From Dolosigranulum savutiense (GTDB lineage Bacteria > Bacillota > Bacilli > Lactobacillales > Carnobacteriaceae_A), in NCBI RefSeq assembly GCF_039830095.1, contig NZ_CP142435.1, forward strand, positions 558,001 to 622,000: a stretch of 64,000 nucleotides of DNA, read 5' to 3'. Positions 44,929-54,697 of the stretch are shown here, one piece after another. Made by a program: the position numbers and the translations under genes. The notes under the pieces are model-generated. The model saw only the letters and a program-made list of their open reading frames with translations, was not told the origin of the DNA and did not search any database. Position 1 is the stretch's first letter, and every line of letters starts with the position of its first letter.

Positions 44929-44931
44929 TGA

Positions 44932-46404
<1,473 letters not shown>

Positions 46405-46480
46405 CCCTCCTCCGATCGCCGTACTAGATACAACAACCATAAGCGGTCAGTTTAATCATATTTAGAAAGTAGGCCAATAG

Positions 46481-46945
46481 ATGGAACCCGTAAAACAACC
46501 CAAAACTTCCTCAGATGAAAAATATATCCACGTGAATATCACCTCTCCTGAAGGTGATATCTATGCTCACCGTTCATACGGATGTCGCGTTCATACCATT
46601 GACGGTTGGCTGACTATTTTACCTGATCATCTGCCGATTGTTACGGTCTTAGATATTGGTGCGGTCATTGTTACTCGGTTAAATGATGATCAACCCGACT
46701 ACATCGCCATTAACGGTGGTGCACTCACTTTCCAAAATAACACCTTAGATATTGCAGCCACTTATGCGATTCGAGCACGTAATATCGATGAAGCCCATGT
46801 TAAAATCATGAAAAACCAAGCTGAAGCTGATATGCAAGATGCACTTAGCAAAGATGAACGCTCTGCTTATCGTCGTGCTCAAGTCATGCTAAACCGCGCC
46901 ATTAACCAAATCAACGTCAGTGCTCACCGAAAGCATAAACGTTAA
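46481..46945 (+). CDS. atpC: F-type ATP synthase subunit epsilon
   Basis: A 154-aa subunit: an N-terminal extension of about 12 polar residues (MEPVKQPKTSSDEK), a beta-sandwich (VNITSPEGDIYAHRSYGCRVHTIDGWLTILPDHLPIVTVLDIG), and a C-terminal helical pair (DEAHVKIMKNQAEADMQDALSKDERSAYRRAQVMLNRAINQINV) that can inhibit the enzyme. Last gene of the operon, 76 bp after atpD. Confidence 0.93.
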   Translation: MEPVKQPKTSSDEKYIHVNITSPEGDIYAHRSYGCRVHTIDGWLTILPDHLPIVTVLDIGAVIVTRLNDDQPDYIAINGGALTFQNNTLDIAATYAIRARNIDEAHVKIMKNQAEADMQDALSKDERSAYRRAQVMLNRAINQINVSAHRKHKR

Positions 46946-46966
46946 CATCAATTAATTTTAAAGAGC

Positions 46967-47003
46967 CTGCTAGGTAGAGAGCACTTCTATCTAGCAGTTT
47001 TTT
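46967..47003 (+). terminator. Terminator of the ATP synthase operon
   Basis: CTGCTAG...TAGA, loop, TCTATCTAGCAG followed by TTTTTT. Confidence 0.88.
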
Positions 47004-47042
47004 ACCCTGAGAATACCGTCTCATAACAGTGTTAATGGCATC

Positions 47043-47092
47043 AAAAAAGCAACGCCTCTTTAGATAGTTCCTAAAAGGCGCTGCTTCTTTTT
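47043..47092 (-). terminator. Terminator of the SRP RNA gene
   Basis: On the minus strand AAGCAGCGCCTTTT pairs with AAGAGGCGTTGCTT, followed by TTTT. It begins just past the RNA's 3' end. Confidence 0.85.
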
Positions 47093-47104
47093 ATCTATCA
47101 AACT

Positions 47105-47192
47105 ATGTACACGCACGGCACATGGCTGCCATACTTAGTGCTGCTTCCGTCAGGACCTGACACGATTCATACACATACCATTGCCGTGCGAT
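47105..47192 (-). ncRNA. ffs: Signal recognition particle RNA (4.5S type)
   Basis: The minus strand carries the invariant apical core GTCAGGTCCTGACGGAAGCA then GCAC, with the symmetric loop binding Ffh. The 5' CGCACGGCAA pairs with the 3' TGCCGTGCG, closing a single long hairpin of about 85-90 nt, so this is the small (4.5S) bacterial form. TATAAT at 47204-47199 on the minus strand lies seven bases before the predicted start. Ends are estimated from pairing. Confidence 0.93.
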
Positions 47193-47258
47193 ACATTTAT
47201 TATATCATATTCTTTTAGCCATTACCAGCTGAATTATTGTTTTTTTCATCCGAAATCA

Positions 47259-48455
47259 CTATAACTGAAAGTCAGTAAGGGCGCGTTTGTAAATCTGTCG
47301 GTTAACAGTCTGGTTCTGATCACCTCGCTCCGAAAGATTAGTCTTGTCATGTCGCACTAATTGTTCCGTCAAAAAGTCAATATCGGCTTCTTCTATCCCT
47401 ACGTCAGTCAGACAAGTCGGCATCCCCAGCGAACGGAAAAACTCAGCTGTTTTCATAATCGCTTGATTAATTTTCGCTTCTTGGGTTCCCTCAGTGATCC
47501 CCCAGACACGCTCAGCATACATGACTAGTTTACCGGCTTTTTGTTGACGGCGAATATCCATTAATGCAGGTAATATCGCTGTTAAACTACGCGCATGATC
47601 TGTTCCATTCAAGGCGGTAATCTCATGCCCTAACCAATGTGTCGACCAATCTTCCGGCACACCCGTTCTGAGCCATCCATTCAAAGCAACCGTCGCACTC
47701 CACATAAAATTCGCACGCGCAGCATAATTATGCTGCTCTGTGTCCACTACATCAGGAGCAATCTCCACTAACGTCTGCAAAATTCCCTCTGCAAATCGAT
47801 CAGGAATTTTAGCATCAACAGGATAAGTTAAATATATCTCTAACGTATGAACGAACGCATCACAAATCCCATTCGCTAGCTGACGTTCCGGCAACGTATA
47901 AGTCAACGTCGGATCCAAAATCGAAAATTGCGGATAAACAAGCGGTGAATGCCAACCCAATTTTGCCTGATGTTCCGGGAAAGTTATGACTGACCCTTTA
48001 TTTGCTTCAGAACCCGTCGCAGGCAGCGTAACAATACTGGCTAGCGGAAGCGCTGCTGTAATGGGCTTATTCTCTCCGATATCGCCACCAAAAATCAACC
48101 GTGGCTCCTCTTCCATCATCGCACCTACTGCAATAAATTTAGTCGCATCAATAATCGAACCCCCACCAACTGCAAGTAAAAAATCAAATCCTTCATCTTT
48201 CACTTTTTGAATAGCCTGCACACAGGTTTCATACTGCGGATTAGCTTCAATACCACCGAATTCATCGACCGTATATTCCCTTAACACTTCATAAACTTGA
48301 TCCAATGTCCCATACTTTTTAGCACTATTTTGCCCATAAATAATCAATACTTTCTTATCTATTGGAATTAACTCAGCTAATTTAGCAATTTTCCCTGGAC
48401 CAAATTCAATTTTGGTCGGATTATAATAGGAAAATTCTCCCATATGTCTCATCAT
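47259..48455 (-). CDS. Iron-containing alcohol dehydrogenase (YqhD/BDH group)
   Basis: A 398-aa group III dehydrogenase. NAD(P) site GGGSIIDATKFIA, metal-binding His residues in DAFVHTLEIYL and NGTDHARSLTAILP with WLGHEITALN. Likely NADPH-dependent reduction of aldehydes such as butyraldehyde or methylglyoxal. The ATG at 48455 has GAGGAG seven bases upstream; the TTG/ATG at 48473/48470 overlap that site. Single gene. Confidence 0.93.
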   Translation of the reverse strand: MMRHMGEFSYYNPTKIEFGPGKIAKLAELIPIDKKVLIIYGQNSAKKYGTLDQVYEVLREYTVDEFGGIEANPQYETCVQAIQKVKDEGFDFLLAVGGGSIIDATKFIAVGAMMEEEPRLIFGGDIGENKPITAALPLASIVTLPATGSEANKGSVITFPEHQAKLGWHSPLVYPQFSILDPTLTYTLPERQLANGICDAFVHTLEIYLTYPVDAKIPDRFAEGILQTLVEIAPDVVDTEQHNYAARANFMWSATVALNGWLRTGVPEDWSTHWLGHEITALNGTDHARSLTAILPALMDIRRQQKAGKLVMYAERVWGITEGTQEAKINQAIMKTAEFFRSLGMPTCLTDVGIEEADIDFLTEQLVRHDKTNLSERGDQNQTVNRQIYKRALTDFQL

Positions 48456-48618
48456 AAAATCACTCCTCATCAAAAGTATAGCAAATTGACCCTTTAATGA
48501 GAACTAAAACTAACTAATAAAAATAACACTTTTTCTATCAAAGTAATTATTGTAGCCTGTGATTCAATTACCTACCAGAACAACCCACATATTTCTTCAA
48601 AATCCTTCTTCAACCTCT

Positions 48619-49371
48619 CTACTTTCTAGCGACTAACCACGTCAGCATACTGCTCGTAATTAATTGTCCTATAATATGATACTCCAATATCACCTTACTA
48701 CGGTCAATTAATGGATACATTCCCGGCAACAGATAACTGATTGCTGGTAAAAATGTACTAACTCCCACTGAAAAAATAACGCCTATAACAAAAACCATAA
48801 ACCCTACTATTGGCTGACTAAAGCACTTCATACTCCCTTCGAATAAAACACTTAACAGATACAAGCCAACTGTCATGTGTAACCATATAATCAATAACAC
48901 ATATGGCACCCACTGACTACCCCCGATAAAGAAAAATTTACCTGTAGCAGACCCATTCTTCAAGATACTGATACCAAAAAGAAGACCAATCCATAGTGCA
49001 CTTATAATCATATGAAAAATACCACTACTAACCAATCCACTCAACCGTAAACAACCCATCCGTCTCACTCGTCCGACAAAATAATGTCTAATCCTCTCTT
49101 GAGACTCACGCACTAAATATATAACAAAGAATGGTCCTAAACTAATACATAATACTCTAATCATATGAAAACCATATAGACGTGATGTTATTCCACCGAG
49201 TGAGAAATAAAATAGTTCAGCCAATGAAGCTGACTGCTCTCCCACTTCAACTAAACTAAAAAATTGTAATACAGTCAAAAAAACTAGCCCTAATTGAGCA
49301 GCCAAGAGCCATCCTAATGGCTTCTTATGCTCTACTAAAACTTGCCAGTGCATTTTTATTAAGTTAATCAT
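48619..49371 (-). CDS. ABC transporter permease-like membrane protein (ABC operon, third membrane subunit)
   Basis: A 250-aa protein with about six membrane helices (WLLAAQLGLVFLTVLQFF; VLCISLGPFFVIYLV; MIISALWIGLLFGISIL; PIVGFMVFVIGVIFSVGVS). Last of four genes on the minus strand; shares a base with the gene before it. Such small ABC-2-like permeases occur in sets of two or three with one ATPase in bacteriocin-immunity transporters. No precise family assigned. Confidence 0.75.
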   Translation of the reverse strand: MINLIKMHWQVLVEHKKPLGWLLAAQLGLVFLTVLQFFSLVEVGEQSASLAELFYFSLGGITSRLYGFHMIRVLCISLGPFFVIYLVRESQERIRHYFVGRVRRMGCLRLSGLVSSGIFHMIISALWIGLLFGISILKNGSATGKFFFIGGSQWVPYVLLIIWLHMTVGLYLLSVLFEGSMKCFSQPIVGFMVFVIGVIFSVGVSTFLPAISYLLPGMYPLIDRSKVILEYHIIGQLITSSMLTWLVARK

Positions 49372-50195
49372 TAATCGTCACCCTGCTGACTGATTAAAAG
49401 AGTCGTTCGTTTGAATAATTGATCCAGCATTAAAATAACTAGCCCAATATAACTCAATAACATCCCCACTTGAACAATAGGAGAATAATAATTCACAATC
49501 GGTTCAATATCTGTCACTAATGTATAAACCATCTGTGTATAAGGCAATAGAGATAACACCCCGTCCAGACCCAGTACAAATGCAACTGAATGTACTAACG
49601 TCAAACCCAATAATGCGAAAACCACAATATACTGGCGCTTAACTATCAAAAACAAGCCACCCACTAACAAACCAATTAAGATTAGACCCAAATACATCTG
49701 CAAGCCCATTTGAACAAAGATCACTCCACTGCTCCCTTCATTAATTTGATTGAAAAAATTGCTGAATCGCAACTCTGTACTAAACTCAGCCCCACCTATC
49801 CCCCAAACCAATAGACTAACCACATTAAGAGCTACAAAATAGATTGTCGATTGCTTGACAATCATCATTAGTTTCTCAAATAAATAAGAGGTCGTTGTCT
49901 CGTGACGGATCAAATAACAATAAAATAAGTCACTATTAATTTCTCGAAAACAGCTCGACAATATCATTAAGCCAAGAGATAACGGAATAAATGTAAAAGT
50001 CGTAAATAATGGATTATTGTATAAAGTTACCCATAACTCAACTACCGTAAAATCTTTCAGTGAATTGCTCCCAATGAGATGTGGGAGCATTGCATTAAGT
50101 TCATTGGGAATAATAATTCCTGACAAGCCTATGAATAAAACAACTAATCTCCCCCACCGTTTCAGTTCGGGTTTAAGGGGTCTCATATAAGTCAC
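49371..50195 (-). CDS. ABC transporter permease-like membrane protein (ABC operon, second membrane subunit)
   Basis: A 274-aa protein with about six membrane helices (LVVLFIGLSGIIIP; TFTFIPLSLGLMILSSCF; LILIGLLVGGLFLIV; VGMLLSYIGLVILMLDQLF). It overlaps the ATPase gene by 23 bp and the next permease by one base. Low similarity to any family I know; context makes it a membrane subunit of the same transporter. Confidence 0.75.
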   Translation of the reverse strand: MTYMRPLKPELKRWGRLVVLFIGLSGIIIPNELNAMLPHLIGSNSLKDFTVVELWVTLYNNPLFTTFTFIPLSLGLMILSSCFREINSDLFYCYLIRHETTTSYLFEKLMMIVKQSTIYFVALNVVSLLVWGIGGAEFSTELRFSNFFNQINEGSSGVIFVQMGLQMYLGLILIGLLVGGLFLIVKRQYIVVFALLGLTLVHSVAFVLGLDGVLSLLPYTQMVYTLVTDIEPIVNYYSPIVQVGMLLSYIGLVILMLDQLFKRTTLLISQQGDD

Positions 50196-50829
50196 CTGAC
50201 ACAGGGAGTAATTGGTTGTCTAGAAGTTGTAGTACCCGATCGGTAAATTCATTAATCTCATCTTTGCGGTGAGAGACTAATACAATACCTACTCCTTGTT
50301 GCTTCATCTCTTGCACTAAGTGACGAAACATCTCAACCCCGTCATCATCAAGCGTATTTGTTGGCTCGTCGAATAATAAAATAGTGGGCGACTCCATAAC
50401 AGCTTGTGCTATACCCAATCGTTGGCGCATGCCCAATGAATAATTTTTGACAATCGTATCGGCTTTGGACCCTAATCCGACTCTGTCAAGTACTTGTTGA
50501 ATATCTTTATCACCGATAATTTGTTTAATCCGAGCAAGATATTGGAGGTTCTCTCGACCAGTCAGCTGTTTAATAAATTGTGGTGTCTCAATCAATATCC
50601 CCATATCAGTCGCTAATTCTCCCGCACCGAGTGTCCGCTCGTGAACTCGCACAGTTCCCCGCTGAGGGCTTAGTAATCCCGTCATCAATCTCAGAAGTGA
50701 TGTCTTCCCTGAACCGTTCGCTCCAATAATTCCGACAACTTCTCCAGGATTAAGACAAAATTTGATTCTTTCCAATACTTGTTCGTTTCCGAACGATAAA
50801 CTCACATGATCTAATGTAATTAGACTCAT
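50173..50829 (-). CDS. ABC transporter ATP-binding protein (immunity-type)
   Basis: A 218-aa ATPase. Walker A GANGSGKTSLLRLMTG, signature NYSLGMRQRLGIAQAV, Walker B ILLFDEPTNTLDDDG, switch LVSHRKDEI. The NYSLGMRQRLGIA signature is typical of lantibiotic/bacteriocin self-protection and ABC-2 exporters. Starts directly after the first permease stop. Confidence 0.92.
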   Translation of the reverse strand: MSLITLDHVSLSFGNEQVLERIKFCLNPGEVVGIIGANGSGKTSLLRLMTGLLSPQRGTVRVHERTLGAGELATDMGILIETPQFIKQLTGRENLQYLARIKQIIGDKDIQQVLDRVGLGSKADTIVKNYSLGMRQRLGIAQAVMESPTILLFDEPTNTLDDDGVEMFRHLVQEMKQQGVGIVLVSHRKDEINEFTDRVLQLLDNQLLPVSGDLYETP

Positions 50830-51642
50830 TTAAATAGCTCCTTTCTTTACTCTAAATCTAAATTGACTGAGAATAGCTCCGTACAATAAACCAATAAGCA
50901 CACCCCAATACACGATAGGTTCCCAAGTAGCATTCACACCGGTGTGGGGCTCAATCATCATCATAAGTGGCGTATAATCATCAAGTGGTGAGCGACCGAT
51001 GCCATATTTGTACACATAGGGGATAACATAAATAAACGTAAATCCCATTGCGAATAATGAGCCACGACTTGTAGCCCATAAACTAATACATATCATGAAG
51101 AGAGAGATAGAACAGGCGGCCAGACTTATAATGAAAATTAAAAATATCATGTACAGCCATGGATTCATATCAAATAATCCTCGACCAACTATGTCTTCAT
51201 ACATCATCTGTTGGCCCACTAACTGGCTATCAAGCGGATAAAATATCATATGGAACAACAACACACCGCCTAATAGACAAGTTATTCCGATAAAGGTTGT
51301 CAGTAAAATTGTATTCATCCGTTGCTTAATATACGTTGTAGGATTGATCCGCATAAGACAATACCTAATTGTAGAAGAATGCAACTCATCAAAGAACAAA
51401 AAACCAAACATCCCCATTACAAAGAGCGGTATAAAAACGATCAAAAAAGTCGCCAAGGGATCTAATTGCTCAATAAAATGTGTCGTTGCATGTTTATACT
51501 GCACCACACCTTCATACCGCGCTGTTGACATTCTAATTAAAAATTGATCAATCGTAATAATAATGATGAGAGCGACCAATAACACATAAGTTAATTTTTG
51601 ACGTTTTAATTTTTTGAACGCCATTAAGACGGATTGAACCAT
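50830..51642 (-). CDS. ABC transporter permease (ABC operon, first membrane subunit)
   Basis: A 270-aa ABC-2-like permease with six membrane helices (LTYVLLVALIIIITIDQFLI; FLIVFIPLFVMGMFGFLFF; ILLTTFIGITCLLGGVLLF; WLYMIFLIFIISLAACSISLFMICISL). The start at 51642 has AGGAG eight bases upstream; the frame runs on to 51804, but that would cross the divergent promoter and overlap the regulator. First gene of the four-gene operon, divergent from the Rgg-type regulator 117 bp away. Confidence 0.85.
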   Translation of the reverse strand: MVQSVLMAFKKLKRQKLTYVLLVALIIIITIDQFLIRMSTARYEGVVQYKHATTHFIEQLDPLATFLIVFIPLFVMGMFGFLFFDELHSSTIRYCLMRINPTTYIKQRMNTILLTTFIGITCLLGGVLLFHMIFYPLDSQLVGQQMMYEDIVGRGLFDMNPWLYMIFLIFIISLAACSISLFMICISLWATSRGSLFAMGFTFIYVIPYVYKYGIGRSPLDDYTPLMMMIEPHTGVNATWEPIVYWGVLIGLLYGAILSQFRFRVKKGAI

Positions 51643-51708
51643 ACTACACACTCCTATTATCTTGGATTCGTTATAAGCTATTTTCATGTAATTTTTACCA
51701 CAAAATAT

Positions 51709-51737
51709 TTGACTTAGCGATTTCATTATCATATAGT
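51709..51737 (+). promoter_or_regulatory. Promoter of the rgg-type regulator
   Basis: TTGACT (51709-51714), 17 bases, TATAGT (51732-51737). The divergent operon has a possible -10 TATAAC at about 51682-51687 (minus strand) with no good -35, as expected for an activator-dependent promoter. Confidence 0.7.
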
Positions 51738-51759
51738 TCAAGTAGGGATGTGAGATAGC

Positions 51760-52626
51760 ATGAAAATAGGTACTAAATTCAAACAAATTAGACAAGATAA
51801 ACACTTAACTCAAGCAGATGTGGCACAAGGAATTATATCAGTCTCTTATTTATCTAAATTTGAACAAAATAAAGTAAATATTAGTTATAATAAATTAATT
51901 CAGTTAATTCAAAGACTAAATATTACTATTGTAGAGTTTGAAATGTTTATGAATCATGATAATTTACCTAGTCAGGCTGATTTTTACCACGACTTGCACT
52001 ATGCGAAACAAAACCAGAATCTGATCAAAATCAATGCAATTCGTGACAAACAAGAAGAGCTCTACCACCAGACGCATAATCAACGATTCTTGTTCAACAC
52101 AATTATTGCCAACCAAGAAATCAATCGATTATCTGACCTTGACTATCATACCGAAGATATCCAAAAAATAATTGATTACTTATATCAAGTGAATCATTGG
52201 TATACATATGAAATAAACCTGTTTGGTAATGCATTATTTTGTTTCCCCTATGCTGATGTCAAATTTTTGACGCGTACACTGATTAAACATCTTTCTTCTC
52301 AGAATAATCGTATATATCGCCGAAATGATGCTGCCCTTCATATACTCAATATTTGCCTACTCTGCATTGAAAAAACTAAATTGGCAGATGCTAGGCATTT
52401 CCTAGCTCAACTCGATCAATTTACAGATGCAAGCTATGATTACTTTGAACAAGTACGAAAATTGGCGTTATTAGGGATTTTAAAAATTCGTGAAGGTCAT
52501 ACAGAAGCAGGGAAAGCGCAAGCTCAAGAAGCATTGGATATAATGGTACAACTCGGCGACCATACGAGTGCCGACCGCTACCAAAATTATTTAAACAAGA
52601 CACTGGATAACTGTTCCTCTCAATAA
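51760..52626 (+). CDS. Rgg/MutR-family transcriptional regulator
   Basis: A 288-aa protein. Residues about 6-60 are an XRE HTH (FKQIRQDKHLTQADVAQGIISVSYLSKFEQNKVNISYNKLIQLIQRL). The rest is a TPR-like helical domain that in Rgg/PlcR-type proteins binds a peptide pheromone. It is divergent from the four-gene ABC operon and is the obvious candidate to control it. I found no short hydrophobic-peptide gene in the 117-bp gap. Confidence 0.88.
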   Translation: MKIGTKFKQIRQDKHLTQADVAQGIISVSYLSKFEQNKVNISYNKLIQLIQRLNITIVEFEMFMNHDNLPSQADFYHDLHYAKQNQNLIKINAIRDKQEELYHQTHNQRFLFNTIIANQEINRLSDLDYHTEDIQKIIDYLYQVNHWYTYEINLFGNALFCFPYADVKFLTRTLIKHLSSQNNRIYRRNDAALHILNICLLCIEKTKLADARHFLAQLDQFTDASYDYFEQVRKLALLGILKIREGHTEAGKAQAQEALDIMVQLGDHTSADRYQNYLNKTLDNCSSQ

Positions 52627-52780
52627 TGTGTTGAATAAAATTGTATCTTCTTCCATCATTCTTTGGAAATTCATAAAGCGATAAAAAATTGGAAGCCCTG
52701 AATGGAAAGAATCTGATTATATCCCATTCCTTCTCGGTACAATGTCTTATTCTGTTATCTTAATTTTCTTATAATATCCA

Positions 52781-54652
52781 ATCGAGTAGGAGACTAGCCA
52801 TTAATTGACTAGTCGACCTCTCACACCACCGTACGTACGGTTCCGTATACGGCGGTTCAATATCTTGCATAAGCAGACTCCGCTATGGCGACTAATGATT
52901 TTAGTTCCCATTTGTGGAGTCTTTCTGTTGTAATCGCCTTATTGACTTCATATGTTTGAGATAGACGCCAATAGGCTTTCCGAGAGAAGGCAATTCGTTT
53001 TGCCTCATCTTCTGTTAATCCATATTTCTGAAGCATCTTAATCTTAGTTGAGCATTTCTTCCAACGCTTCAATATAAGCTGTCTAAGTCGCCTTCGCAAC
53101 CACTCTTCAGTCCTTCTCACGAAGCCTTTAACGAAACCTAACCCAAAGTAATTAATCCAACCTTGTGTCACTTGGTTAATTTCTTTCACAATCTCCGCAA
53201 ATATTCCTGGTCGATTGCGTTTTGTTAATCTCTTAAGTCTCTTCTTAAATTTTGCTTTCGCTTCGTCCGTTGGTCGGAATCGACAATTGCCGAAGTTGTT
53301 GTGGATTAGACAGCTCAAGAACTTTAACTGAGTCGGACTTCCTGTCTTGCTCTTTTCTTGATTAACTTGAAGTTTCAAGTCTTTTTCAATGAATTGAGTT
53401 ATACTCTTCAGGATTCGTTCGCATGCTCGTTTTGATGATTTAAAGATTATAAAATCATCCGCATATCGCACAAATTTATGTCCGCGTCGTTCAAGCTCTT
53501 TATCTAACTCATTCAGATAGATATTACACAGCAATGGTGATATCACACCACCTTGTGGTGCACCCGTTTCACTATCCGTAAATTCGCCAGATAGTTCAAT
53601 GGTGCCACATCTCAATGATTTACGTATGAATTTTAAGATAGCTTTATCTTGAACAAATTGTTCCACGTGATACATCATCTTATCATGATTAAGTGTATCA
53701 AAGCATTGCTTCAAATCACAATCTACCACATATTTTAAGCCAGATTCGTAATATTCTACGCATTGTTTCCGAGCAGTTTCTGTTCCTTTTCCTGGTCGAA
53801 ATCCATGACTACTATTAGAAAAGTGTTTATCTATTATAGGCTCAATTATCTGTTTAATAGCCATTTGGATTACTCGATCTCGTGCTACTGGTATGCCCAG
53901 CTTCCGTGTTTTCCCATTGCCTTTTGGAATTTCCACTCGTCTCACTGGTTGTGGTTGATACGTTCCATTGAGTAACTTCTTTCTGATATATGGATAATAT
54001 TCTCTGATATGGTGCTCAACTTCTTGAACAGTCATACCATCAATACCAGGAGCTCCATTATTCTTTCGAACTTTTCCGGCTGCTAGTATTAAATTCTCTT
54101 TTGTTACAACTTGCTTCATCAACGATGAAGACTTATGATACATTTCTGTCATTTCTTCCTAGGAGTATACTTAACACATCCATATCTTGTCGTTTTCAGT
54201 TCCACCTACTTGACTCATTGGATTGCCAGCTCTCGCTGTTTTCTGTTGTAATCGCAACTCCTAACCTCCAATCTTTACTCTGTATTGATATTGTTCTGTC
54301 CTTCATGCGCAATGCGCACTACTATGACGTCGGCTGACTTCTGTCTATTCGCTATTGCTACAGTTTCCCGCTAGACAGACCTCCCCGGGTAAGAGCGACA
54401 ACCTTCCACCCATGTCACTGCCTCATTTACCTGACGGTGCTCGTACAGTATTGGACTTCACTTTGTATTGCAAGCTTATCCACACCTATCCGGCCTTCTT
54501 TATGAGATTTCTGTTCGTCAGTGCAGGTGTTTGCCTCTGGCTTCCTTCAGATTCCACCTCACGATGGACACCCTTGCCTTTGGCTAATAATTCCTACTGT
54601 AAAGGCTTATAGTGGACTTTCACCACCAAGTTGTCGCCCATGCCGGGCGCAC
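52781..54652 (-). mobile_element. Group II intron (bacterial class C-like), apparently complete
   Basis: The minus strand starts GTGCGCCCGGCATGGG at 54652, the group II 5' consensus. About 500 nt of ribozyme domains follow (54153-54652), then the maturase ORF, then a domain V/VI region (52855-52781): ACCGCCGTATACGG... then ...CTCCTACTCGAT, ending at 52781. Total 1872 nt. The 5' exon is the rho-independent terminator hairpin of the ABC-2 exporter gene, the known target type of class C introns. The 150 bp between the intron and the rgg gene (52627-52780) hold no gene. Domain boundaries were not folded in full. Confidence 0.88.
52857..54152 (-). CDS. ltrA: Group II intron reverse transcriptase/maturase
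   Basis: A 431-aa intron-encoded protein. RT blocks: NGAPGIDGMTVQEVE, RPLGIPVARDRV-like region RKLGIPVARDRVIQMAIKQIIEPI, SHGFRPGKGTETARKQ, DCDLKQCFDTLNHD, GAPQGGVISPLLCNIYLNELD, and the catalytic YADD (KFVRYADDFIIFKS). A maturase X domain (about 330-400, GIFAEIVKEINQVTQGWINYFGL) follows. There is no HNH endonuclease domain, which fits class C. The ORF lies in domain IV. Confidence 0.95.
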   Translation of the reverse strand: MTEMYHKSSSLMKQVVTKENLILAAGKVRKNNGAPGIDGMTVQEVEHHIREYYPYIRKKLLNGTYQPQPVRRVEIPKGNGKTRKLGIPVARDRVIQMAIKQIIEPIIDKHFSNSSHGFRPGKGTETARKQCVEYYESGLKYVVDCDLKQCFDTLNHDKMMYHVEQFVQDKAILKFIRKSLRCGTIELSGEFTDSETGAPQGGVISPLLCNIYLNELDKELERRGHKFVRYADDFIIFKSSKRACERILKSITQFIEKDLKLQVNQEKSKTGSPTQLKFLSCLIHNNFGNCRFRPTDEAKAKFKKRLKRLTKRNRPGIFAEIVKEINQVTQGWINYFGLGFVKGFVRRTEEWLRRRLRQLILKRWKKCSTKIKMLQKYGLTEDEAKRIAFSRKAYWRLSQTYEVNKAITTERLHKWELKSLVAIAESAYARY

Positions 54653-54657
54653 AACAG

Positions 54658-54684
54658 AAAGCCACCCATGATTGGGTGGCTTTT
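54658..54684 (-). terminator. Terminator of the NatAB-like operon and 5' exon of the group II intron
   Basis: AAAGCCACCC, loop, GGGTGGCTTT. The intron's first base lies six bases past the stem, so the native T run has been replaced by TCTGTT plus the intron. Confidence 0.88.
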
Positions 54685-54697
54685 AATATATCAATAG

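Noticed and set aside
51643-51759. Short hydrophobic pheromone gene beside the rgg-type regulator
   Set aside because: No short frame with a ribosome site and a hydrophobic, charged-start peptide is present in either orientation.
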